This document shows positions 43,793 through 50,462 of a DNA stretch of 64,000 nucleotides, one piece after another. Made by a program: the position numbers and the translations under genes. The DNA lies in contig NZ_CP020919.1 of the NCBI RefSeq assembly GCF_003076475.1, positions 2,666,001-2,730,000 on the forward strand, read 5' to 3'. Numbering within the stretch: position 1 is the first letter of the stretch; each line of letters opens with the position of its first letter. The notes under the pieces are model-generated. The model made no database searches. It saw only the letters and a list, made by a program, of their open reading frames with translations, and was not told the DNA's origin. The stretch is from Flavobacterium kingsejongi (GTDB lineage Bacteria > Bacteroidota > Bacteroidia > Flavobacteriales > Flavobacteriaceae).

Positions 43793-44087
43793 CGACCGTT
43801 CTTGGAAAAAATGCCGATTGCTTTTTTTAATATGTCACGTTCTAACTCTGCATCTTTGAGTTTTTTCTCCAGTTCATGGATTTTTTCTTGCTCGGGAGTT
43901 AGTTTTAAATTTCCTTTTCCAGGAAAACTTCCTTCTCCAAATTCCTGGAGTTCTTTACGCCATTTATAAAGCTGGGGGCTGTTATTCCTAACTCCCTGGC
44001 AAGTTCTGATACATTTGTTCTATCATAACTCAATTCAACGGCTTTTTCCTTAAAAGCCTTGTCGTAAATTTTGCGGACTTGTTTCAT
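43789..44087 (-). pseudogene. IS3-family OrfA, frameshifted (copy 3)
   Basis: A one-base deletion in the C-run after ELGITAP gives the wrong frame (SFINGVKNSRNLEKE), which stops after 60 residues. Copy 2 carries the same deletion, so these two share an ancestor. A sequencing error at a homopolymer is possible. Confidence 0.8.
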
Positions 44088-44146
44088 AGATTAAAATTAA
44101 GATTATTTCTTAACTTTCAATGCAGGCTAAGTTAGCATGTCCACAT

Positions 44147-44228
44147 TGTAGGTTTAAGTTGTGGACTCAAACTAACTACTCTCTTGTCTATAAGAAATAT
44201 TCTTACTATGATTGAGGAAGAACAATAA
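44147..44228 (+). pseudogene. 3' part of the small gene split by the nested IS insertion
   Basis: In the joined frame this encodes VGLSCGLKLTTLLSIRNILT, then MIEEEQ and a stop at 44226-44228. The join is an inference from the CAT duplication and frame continuity. Confidence 0.55.
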
Positions 44229-44289
44229 TTATTTATTTAAGATATTTGTATATCATTTCTAATTTCAAATAGATAAATTAAAATTAGAA

Positions 44290-44331
44290 CAAAAAAAAGC
44301 TCCCTTTACAATTTTGTAAAGGGAGCTTTTT
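44290..44331 (-). terminator. Rho-independent terminator of the XRE regulator gene
   Basis: AGCTCCCTTTACA and TGTAAAGGGAGCT form a perfect stem; the minus strand continues with a T-run. It lies 25 bases beyond the stop. Confidence 0.9.
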
Positions 44332-44355
44332 GTATATATGATAAACTATAGAGTT

Positions 44356-44772
44356 TTATTTACCCAACATCTTTTCGAGGTAGCTATTTTTTTCTTTTTC
44401 GGCGGCTAAGAGGCGTTCGTAAAGGCTTTTGTTTTCTTCAAATACTTCTACGAGTTTGTCTAAAGGATTAAACGTGGTATACATACCTTGATTAAAACTA
44501 TTTCCTTGACTGGAACTGTTATCGTAAAAGTTGTTGAAATTATTGATTGCGGCTTCATCCGAAAAATGGATGATAGCGTCTGGTGTTACCCCTAATACTT
44601 TTGCAATCTCTTTAAGTTTATCTTCGTCAATCATTTCACTGTTTTCAATAATGGAAACAGATTGTTGGCTGATGCCTAATGCAATGGCCAGTGCCTCCTG
44701 CTTCATACCTCTTAGTTCACGAACGCGGCTAATCTTGCGGCCAATGTGATTTTTTTCTTTTGCTGTACTCAT
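44356..44772 (-). CDS. XRE-family helix-turn-helix regulator
   Basis: The 138-residue protein has an N-terminal HTH_3 domain (IGRKISRVRELRGMKQEALAIALGISQQSVSIIENSE, about 10-48), an Asn/Ser-rich linker and a C-terminal coiled coil (VEVFEENKSLYERLLAAEKEKNSYLEKMLG). This layout is widespread in Bacteroidetes; the regulon is unknown. It follows the IS region and has its own terminator. Confidence 0.9.
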   Translation of the reverse strand: MSTAKEKNHIGRKISRVRELRGMKQEALAIALGISQQSVSIIENSEMIDEDKLKEIAKVLGVTPDAIIHFSDEAAINNFNNFYDNSSSQGNSFNQGMYTTFNPLDKLVEVFEENKSLYERLLAAEKEKNSYLEKMLGK

Positions 44773-44826
44773 AATTCAAAGATATTGATTTGGTTTCAAA
44801 AATAACGATGGTAAAATACAATTGAA

Positions 44827-44853
44827 ATTAGTAGGATACTAAAAGATTAGTAG
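44827..44853. promoter_or_regulatory. direct repeats ATTAGTAG upstream of the XRE gene
   Basis: Two ATTAGTAG copies start 19 bases apart, about 55-80 bases upstream of the regulator start. They could be an operator; this is positional evidence only. Confidence 0.25.
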
Positions 44854-45008
44854 CGTACCACCGGTAATTGTGCTTTACTTGCAGGGGTATTACAAAAGTA
44901 CATTTTTTGTAATAGCTTCCATCCCCCGGAAGAAAAAAATATCTACTACTATACGATTTTATCCCGCTTGGCGGGAAAGGCGGTACAATCATTTAAAACC
45001 TCAATCAT

Positions 45009-45344
45009 ATGGAAAGTAAAGCACACAAAAAAGAACAGGTGGTACGGAAGCTCATCGGGACCTACCTTACACAGGACCATAAGATGCCCACAACACCAGG
45101 GCATGTTATCGGCCAGTTTGAAACAGAAGGGCACCTGGAGTACCAACTCAAGATTTCGAGCCTGATTAAAGTCGCCCTGCTCGCCTTAGACAGCGATGCG
45201 AAAAGCCGGCCGGAGTATATGGACAATCCCGAGATTTATGTCTGCGATGTGTTGGATATTGTTCTGCAGCTGCTGGATTCCAACACGGCAGAATTTGCAG
45301 ACCGGGTGCAGGAAGAGCTGGGCAGCCTGGATGTGACAGGATAA
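45009..45344 (+). CDS. 111-residue hypothetical protein
   Basis: The protein is soluble and acidic at the C-terminus. It begins MESKAHKKEQVVRKLIGTYL and ends with a helical LDIVLQLLDSNTAEFADRVQEELGSLDV. No family is recognised. Codon use resembles housekeeping genes of the window. A 10-base GCGGGAAAGGCGG-like segment lies upstream and nothing regulatory is clear. Confidence 0.65.
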   Translation: MESKAHKKEQVVRKLIGTYLTQDHKMPTTPGHVIGQFETEGHLEYQLKISSLIKVALLALDSDAKSRPEYMDNPEIYVCDVLDIVLQLLDSNTAEFADRVQEELGSLDVTG

Positions 45345-45689
45345 TACGCAAAAATAGGGGATTGGGACGCTGGGGGCGGCTGGAGCGGAGGTTGGAGGAA
45401 GATGGAAGGATTATTTTTGCGGTTTTGGAACCTGCTAAGTCATTATTATAGAATTTATTAGAATAATTGCGAAATGCCATGCATAATAGGCAGCGTTTCT
45501 TAAATATGCTGAATGATAGAAAAAAGTATCTCAAAATCGTTTACCGTCCAACAGGACTACAGCGATTATAAAGGGGGTAAAAAGGGGAAAAGTACAATGA
45601 AATAAGGGGATTTGGTCATATTTATGGTGTTTTGAATTTTAATTTTTAACGAAATACTTTATATTTGCCGAAATTTAAACACAAAAAAA
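45345..45689. other. 345-base interval without a gene
   Basis: No ORF is supported. Purine-rich sequence precedes the -7 element TATATTTG at 45660-45667 that serves the histone-H1-like gene. Confidence 0.55.
45660..45667 (+). promoter_or_regulatory. Flavobacterial -7 element (TATATTTG)
   Basis: This exact match lies 22 bases before the ATG of the histone-H1-like gene. A TTG at 45632-45634 gives a spacing of 25 bases, slightly longer than the usual 17-23. Confidence 0.55.
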
Positions 45690-45866
45690 ATGCAAGAGTT
45701 ATTAGGTAAGATCAAAGCAGAAATTGAAACATTCAACCAGGAAGTGGAATTGAATATCGAAAAAGGAAATAAAGCTGCTGGAACAAGAGCACGTAAATCT
45801 GCTTTGGAATTGAGCAAATTATTCAAAGATTTCAGAAAATTATCTGTTGAAGAATCAAAAAAATAA
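45690..45866 (+). CDS. histone H1-like small basic protein
   Basis: The 58-residue protein, MQELLGKIKAEIETFNQEVE then LNIEKGNKAAGTRARKSALE and LSKLFKDFRKLSVEESKK, matches the short histone-H1/Hc1-like proteins found in nearly all flavobacteria. It is Lys-rich and helical with the GTRARK(S)AL core. It should act as an abundant DNA-binding nucleoid protein. It has its own promoter motif and strong terminator. The length is below the usual ORF cutoff. Confidence 0.88.
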   Translation: MQELLGKIKAEIETFNQEVELNIEKGNKAAGTRARKSALELSKLFKDFRKLSVEESKK

Positions 45867-45901
45867 TTAAGTACGCCTGGCCTGCCAGGTTGGACTATTA
45901 A

Positions 45902-45929
45902 AAATCACCTTTCGGGGTGATTTTTTTTT
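45902..45929 (+). terminator. Rho-independent terminator
   Basis: AAATCACC pairs with GGTGATTT around TTTCGG and is followed by a nine-T run. It lies 36 bases after the histone-H1-like gene. Confidence 0.9.
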
Positions 45930-46044
45930 GGTTCCAACAGTTCATCGCCCTAATATGACAATTCAGTCAGATAAAATTGTAAAGTAGGCAGTAGCATAGT
46001 AGTTTTGGAGTATCAAAATGAAACAACCTTAAAAAAATAAGATC

Positions 46045-46671
46045 ATGGCTAAATTATTCCTACTACTTTCTGTGTTTATCTGCACTATTGTTACCGCTCA
46101 GACGCCTTACGAAAAAGGAATGACAAAAGCATTTGAGTTGTGGAAGGGCAATAACGCGACCGAAGCTTCGGCTGTATTTGAGCGTATTGGTGCTGCCGAA
46201 AAAACAAACTGGCTGCCGTATTATTATATTGCACTGGTCAACACGACCGAAGCTTTTAAAACGAAAGACAAGGAAAAGATTGCGGCACTATTGGCCAAAG
46301 CCCAGGAAGCCCAGGATACGGCTATGGGAATGTCGGAGAATAATGCAGAATTGCTGGTAATGCAGGCTATGATTCATACGGCCTGGATAGTGGCGGACCC
46401 GATGACTAACGGTATGCGTTTGTCCAATGCGGTCATGCAATTGTATGTAAAAGCAGAACAGTTAGCGCCCAACAATCCGCGGGTTGTCTTTGGGAAAGCG
46501 GAATTTGAATTGGGTGGGGCCAAATATTTTGGCGGGGATGTTAGTGCAATCTGTGCAAGGATCGAACAATCTATTGTGCTTTTTGGTACTTTTAAACCGG
46601 AAATGCCTTTTGCCCCGAGTTGGGGATTGGAACGCGCACAGGAAGCGGCAAAAGACTGCCGGAAGAAATAA
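46045..46671 (+). CDS. periplasmic TPR-like protein
   Basis: The 208-residue protein has a signal peptide (MAKLFLLLSVFICTIVTAQ) and an all-helical mature part with TPR-like helices (AFELWKGNNATEASAVFERIG, KLLAKAQEAQDTAMGMSENNAELLVMQAMIH, KAEQLAPNNPRVVFGKAEFELGGAKYFGG). It lies 40 bases upstream of the LytS-type kinase gene on the same strand and may be part of the same unit, providing a periplasmic module. This is inference from position. Confidence 0.75.
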   Translation: MAKLFLLLSVFICTIVTAQTPYEKGMTKAFELWKGNNATEASAVFERIGAAEKTNWLPYYYIALVNTTEAFKTKDKEKIAALLAKAQEAQDTAMGMSENNAELLVMQAMIHTAWIVADPMTNGMRLSNAVMQLYVKAEQLAPNNPRVVFGKAEFELGGAKYFGGDVSAICARIEQSIVLFGTFKPEMPFAPSWGLERAQEAAKDCRKK

Positions 46672-46711
46672 GGAGTTGGCAAAGCAACAGTAACCCAATT
46701 AAAGAAGTGTC

Positions 46712-48058
46712 ATGAGTGTATATGTACGGGAATTTATAAGAGCAGTGATTTGTGGGGTATTGGTTTTCCTAGGGATGTTGCTTTTTAGCTATGCTTTGGG
46801 GAGTCACGTCTACTGGAACGGGAGACTGGCCGAGGAATTCCTACGGACAGTGGTTTACACAACGACTATTTATTACGCGAATTTCCTGATATTTATCCTG
46901 CTCGATAGGATCTTTGCCCAAAACCGGTTCCAGGCCAAACGGATTATTATTGGTTTTTTATGCTCGGCTGTGGCTACGATAGTGATCCTGTTTACGGTGC
47001 ATTTTATTGAAGAAGTACTCCTGAAACAAAAGGATGCAGCCGAATTCCTGAAAAATGAAACCCCTTCAGCCTACGCAGGATCGATTGTTGTCTTCCTGAT
47101 CATCACCCTTTTTGTACATGCTTTTTACTTTTATAAAAAGCTGCAGGAGAATAAGGTAAAGGAGCAGAAGATCATAGCTACGACGGCTTCGGCACAGTTT
47201 GAAAGCCTAAAGAACCAGATCGATCCGCATTTCCTCTTTAACAGCCTGAACGTACTCACTTCCCTGATTGAAGAAAACCCGGATATGGCACAGAAATTCA
47301 CGACTTCGCTTTCCAAAATCTACCGCTATGTGCTGGAACAAAAGGATAAGGAGCTGGTGGAGGTGAAGGAGGAACTGAATTTTGCTAAAACATATATGAA
47401 CCTGCTCAAAATGCGCTTTGAAGAAAGTGTGTTTTATGAACTCCCGGAAAAGCTGAGCAATCCGGAGGCCAAAGTGGTTCCGTTATCGCTGCAGTTGCTG
47501 TTGGAAAATACGGTCAAGCACAATACGGCTACTTCCAGCAGGCCACTGCACATCCGGATTTTTGAACAGGATAATTACCTCGTCGTCCGTAATGATTACC
47601 AAAAGAAGGAAGTGCTGCAGGACCGCAAAGGCGTAGGATTGCAGAATATCGTAAACCGCTATGGCATCATTACCAGCCGTAAGGTAAAGATTGAGCAGGA
47701 TGCGCAGTACTTCACGGTGTATTTACCATTATTAACCAAACAACTATCGATTATGGAACCGGATGCTATTGATCTCGAAGACAGTTATGAAAAAGCCCTG
47801 AAAAAGGTGGAGGACATTAAAGGATTCTATGGAAACCTGGTGAGTTATATCGTTATTATTACCGGGCTCTTCCTCCTTAACCTACAGACGAGTCCCGAGT
47901 ACTTTTGGTTTTTATTCCCGGCATTGGGCTGGGGCTTTGGCCTGCTGATTCACGGCTTGAGTGTCTTTGGCCATTCGCTGCGGTTTTTGGGTAAGGACTG
48001 GGAGGAAAAGAAAATCAGGGAACTGATGAAAAAAGAGGAACAGCAAAAGTGGGACTAA
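46712..48058 (+). CDS. LytS-type sensor histidine kinase with C-terminal 2TM domain
   Basis: The 448-residue protein has four N-terminal membrane segments (about 8-30, 48-66, 76-98 and 122-142), a His_kinase domain with H173 in NQIDPHFLFNSLNVL, and a HATPase domain (LLLENTVKHN; KGVGLQNIVNRY). From about residue 355 it continues as a 2TM domain (AALKKVEDIKGFYGNLVSYIVIITGLFLLNL ... GWGFGLLIHGLSVFGHSLRFLGKDWEEKKIRELMKKEE). It signals to the LytTR regulator at 48852-49604. The next two genes encode free copies of the same C-terminal domain. Confidence 0.93.
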   Translation: MSVYVREFIRAVICGVLVFLGMLLFSYALGSHVYWNGRLAEEFLRTVVYTTTIYYANFLIFILLDRIFAQNRFQAKRIIIGFLCSAVATIVILFTVHFIEEVLLKQKDAAEFLKNETPSAYAGSIVVFLIITLFVHAFYFYKKLQENKVKEQKIIATTASAQFESLKNQIDPHFLFNSLNVLTSLIEENPDMAQKFTTSLSKIYRYVLEQKDKELVEVKEELNFAKTYMNLLKMRFEESVFYELPEKLSNPEAKVVPLSLQLLLENTVKHNTATSSRPLHIRIFEQDNYLVVRNDYQKKEVLQDRKGVGLQNIVNRYGIITSRKVKIEQDAQYFTVYLPLLTKQLSIMEPDAIDLEDSYEKALKKVEDIKGFYGNLVSYIVIITGLFLLNLQTSPEYFWFLFPALGWGFGLLIHGLSVFGHSLRFLGKDWEEKKIRELMKKEEQQKWD

Positions 48059-48121
48059 GTAAAGCGGTAAGTACGGGAAATTCCGTAATTAAAAGACAAA
48101 CAACACAAAATAGCATATCAA

Positions 48122-48439
48122 ATGGAAATTAAGAACACTTTTGAAAACCAACGGTTGGAACGGGCCCGAAGACGGGTAAAGAAGATTGCAGGCTTTTACA
48201 GGCATCTGTTGATTTATATCCTCGTCAATCTGTTTTTGGTGACACTGGAATATTTCAGACTGGAAACCGGCGAATCCTTTTTTACTTTTAATACATTTTC
48301 CACTGCTTTTTTCTGGGGGATCGGACTCTTTTTTCACGCTTTCAATGTATTTGGGCCAAATCTATTTTTGGGTAGCGACTGGGAAGAACGCAAGATTCGC
48401 GAACTGATGAAAAAGGAAGAACAGCAAAAGTGGAGTTAA
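48122..48439 (+). CDS. 2TM-domain membrane protein
   Basis: The 105-residue protein has two membrane helices (YRHLLIYILVNLFLVTLEYF and FSTAFFWGIGLFFHAFNVFG) and ends with LGSDWEERKIRELMKKEEQQKWS, almost the same end as the kinase upstream. It starts with a charged amphipathic stretch (NQRLERARRRVKKIAGFYRH). It may dimerise with, or modulate, the kinase through the shared domain. Confidence 0.88.
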   Translation: MEIKNTFENQRLERARRRVKKIAGFYRHLLIYILVNLFLVTLEYFRLETGESFFTFNTFSTAFFWGIGLFFHAFNVFGPNLFLGSDWEERKIRELMKKEEQQKWS

Positions 48440-48452
48440 AACAAAGCATATT

Positions 48453-48767
48453 ATGAAAAAGAAAGAAGCAGTATCGGGTAGCCCTTATGAAAGAGCCCGG
48501 AAAAAAGCCCGATCCATACGCCAGTTTTATATTACCCTTACCGTATATTGCCTTGTGATGTTGGTGCTCATTACCATCAACCTGCTCACGACTCCAGGGG
48601 AACTCTGGTTCCAGTATTCGGCTATTGGCTGGGGCTGTGGGATGATCTTTTATGCGATGCGGGTGTTTGATTACAACCCTTTCCTGTCCAAAGGATGGGA
48701 AGAGCGGAAGATTCAGGAATTGATGGCAAAAGACAAACACCTGCATAGCAAAGAAAATGGAGCGTAA
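48453..48767 (+). CDS. 2TM-domain membrane protein
   Basis: The 104-residue protein is a second free 2TM domain: RARKKARSIRQFYITLTVYCLVMLVLITINLL, then a helix with GWGCGMIFYAMRVFDYNPF and the KGWEERKIQELM end. It is 13 bases from the previous gene, so the three 2TM genes are one operon. Confidence 0.88.
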   Translation: MKKKEAVSGSPYERARKKARSIRQFYITLTVYCLVMLVLITINLLTTPGELWFQYSAIGWGCGMIFYAMRVFDYNPFLSKGWEERKIQELMAKDKHLHSKENGA

Positions 48768-48783
48768 TGCAAAAACAAATTAG

Positions 48784-48834
48784 GTCTGTTGCAATGCAAC
48801 AGACGTTCTAATTTTCCTGTTGCAATGCAACAGG
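48784..48834. repeat. tandem palindromes with CTGTTGCAATGCAACAG core
   Basis: Two perfect odd palindromes sit at 48784-48804 and 48816-48834, between the last 2TM gene and the LytTR gene. The first is extended by AAATTAG/CTAATTT arms and followed by TTTT, so it can act as a terminator or attenuator. The same core occurs at 31775-31795. Confidence 0.85.
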
Positions 48835-48851
48835 CCTTATAATAAAAAGAT

Positions 48852-49604
48852 ATGACAACAATTATTATTGAAGACGAGAAACCCTCGGCACGGCTGCTGC
48901 AGCGGAAAATAGAAAAACACGGGCTTACGATATTGGGCATGCTGCATTCGGTAGAAGAATCCATTGCCTGGTTCCGGAGTAATCCGCATCCCGATTTGAT
49001 TTTCCTGGACATCCAGTTATCGGACGGGCTATCGTTTGAAATATTTGATGCAATACCGATTAAAAGCGCTATTATCTTTACGACGGCTTATGATGAATAT
49101 GCGTTAAAAGCCTTTAAGCTCAACAGCATCGATTACCTCCTGAAACCCATCGACGACGACGACCTGGAACAGGCAGTACAGAAGTTCCGGGAGCGGCAGC
49201 CCAAACCGGATGCTGCATTTGATTTTAATTACTTTCGTAAAATGCTGGGTGTTCCTGCACAAAATGACTATAAAAAACGTTTTACCATCAAAGTAGGGCA
49301 GCACCTGAAAGTGATTCCGGTTGAAGAAATAGAATGTTTTTACAGCGAAAATAAAGGTACATACATCCACACCACCGATAACCGGGATTACCTGATCGAA
49401 CAGACGCTGGAACAGCTGGAAAACGAACTGGATCCTAAAAAATTTTACAGGGTGAGCCGGAAGTTTATCATTCCGCTACAGGCCATTAAAGAAATTGTGG
49501 TGTACAGCAATTCGAGGCTGAAGGTGCAGCTGCAAACCTATAAAGGGGATGAAGTAATTGTGAGCCGGGAACGCGTGAGCAGTTTCCGGGAATGGATAGG
49601 CTAA
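48852..49604 (+). CDS. LytTR-family response regulator
   Basis: The 250-residue protein has a receiver domain (TTIIIEDEKPSARLLQRKI; D53 in LIFLDIQLSDG; K98 in YLLKPI) and a C-terminal LytTR DNA-binding domain (about 140-248: IKVGQHLKVIPVEEIECFYSE, RVSRKFIIPLQAIKEI). It is the natural output of the LytS-type kinase 0.8 kb upstream. A separate transcription start is possible because of the palindromes before it. Confidence 0.94.
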   Translation: MTTIIIEDEKPSARLLQRKIEKHGLTILGMLHSVEESIAWFRSNPHPDLIFLDIQLSDGLSFEIFDAIPIKSAIIFTTAYDEYALKAFKLNSIDYLLKPIDDDDLEQAVQKFRERQPKPDAAFDFNYFRKMLGVPAQNDYKKRFTIKVGQHLKVIPVEEIECFYSENKGTYIHTTDNRDYLIEQTLEQLENELDPKKFYRVSRKFIIPLQAIKEIVVYSNSRLKVQLQTYKGDEVIVSRERVSSFREWIG

Positions 49605-49648
49605 AAAAAAAACTGTTTCAAAAGCTATAAAAGCTTATGAAACAGTTT
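49603..49648 (-). terminator. terminator of the minus-strand lipoprotein/CsbD unit
   Basis: AAACTGTTTCA and TGAAACAGTTT pair over a loop that holds an internal AAGCT/AGCTT pair. The minus strand then has a T-run of nine or more. It lies just after the LytTR stop. Confidence 0.75.
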
Positions 49649-49685
49649 CCATCAAAATGAAAGTCGGATTTGTTTAGTGGGATTA

Positions 49686-50153
49686 CTACTCCTTAGAGTT
49701 GTTATCTTTACTAAAGTCTTCCAGCGATTTGCCAAAATTATCCATATCACGATTGAATTCCTCCTTAAAGGATTTCCAATCTTTCTTGGTATCTTCTTTA
49801 AAGGCATTTAGCTTGGTTTTCATTTCATTATTTTTTAGTTCCAGCTTGTCTACGCTTTTCTGATATTCGGCTTTCATCTTTCCGTTCTGAGCAGCAATCT
49901 TCGCTTTTAGGGCGGCGATTTTCTCATCGTTTTTCTGGATTGTGATTAAGCTTTCTTTCTTATAAGCGTCATAGTTGGCTGAAACAGTATCTGTTTTGGC
50001 CTCGGCAACTTCTTGTTCCGCTTCCATTACATCAACTTTCTTTTGTTCCAGATTGTCTTCTGCTTTTTCTACTTTTGATTTATCGGTACATGACGTAAGC
50101 ATGGTTACGGATAATAGTGCCAGTGCAGCGCAACTGTATAGTGATTTTTTCAT
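49686..50153 (-). CDS. coiled-coil lipoprotein
   Basis: The 155-residue protein has a lipoprotein signal (MKKSLYSCAALALLSVTMLTSC, lipobox Cys22) and a long charged helix (DNLEQKKVDVMEAEQEVAEAKTD, KIAALKAKIAAQNGKMKAEYQKSVDKLELKNNEMKTKLNAFKE). It resembles stress-induced envelope lipoproteins found with CsbD genes. The CsbD gene is 30 bases upstream on the same strand. Confidence 0.82.
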   Translation of the reverse strand: MKKSLYSCAALALLSVTMLTSCTDKSKVEKAEDNLEQKKVDVMEAEQEVAEAKTDTVSANYDAYKKESLITIQKNDEKIAALKAKIAAQNGKMKAEYQKSVDKLELKNNEMKTKLNAFKEDTKKDWKSFKEEFNRDMDNFGKSLEDFSKDNNSKE

Positions 50154-50183
50154 AACCTGTGAACAGTATTTAATTAGAATGGA

Positions 50184-50366
50184 TTAGTCAAATAAAGATT
50201 TGATTTCTTTTTCTGTTTTACCCAATTTTTGTTGGAGTTTTCCCCACATTTCGTCTTCTTTACCTTCTTCGTATAACAAATCGTCATCGGTAAGGTCAGC
50301 AAATTTCTGCTTTAGTTTTCCTTTAAACTCGTTCCAGTTTCCTTTAATTTCTTTTGAATTCGGCAT
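50184..50366 (-). CDS. CsbD-family stress protein
   Basis: The 60-residue protein [20 protein letters not shown] then [20 protein letters not shown] matches the CsbD/YjbJ family, a short four-helix general-stress protein whose biochemical role is not settled. It and the downstream coiled-coil lipoprotein are likely to be one stress-induced operon. Confidence 0.93.
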   Translation of the reverse strand: MPNSKEIKGNWNEFKGKLKQKFADLTDDDLLYEEGKEDEMWGKLQQKLGKTEKEIKSLFD

Positions 50367-50462
50367 AATATATAGTTTTAAAGATTAATATAATTTATAT
50401 ATACAAAGTTGACGAAATTAAAGCATGCGGCTGTTACACAATTTCCTGTTTTTGTTGCAGGA

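Larger units (their letters stand above)
42884..44143 (-). mobile_element. IS3-family copy 3, full length with inactive orfA
   Basis: The 1260-base copy has both terminal repeats. It differs from copy 1 by the missing C in orfA. It follows copy 2 directly in the same orientation. The outer flank CAT at 44144 repeats the CAT before copy 2, so copies 2 and 3 behave as one insertion. Confidence 0.92.

Noticed and set aside
38674..44143. Composite transposon bounded by IS copy 1 and copy 3
   Set aside because: The outer flanks (AGG on the left, CAT on the right) do not match as a target duplication, while CAT marks copies 2-3 alone. A composite move is not supported.
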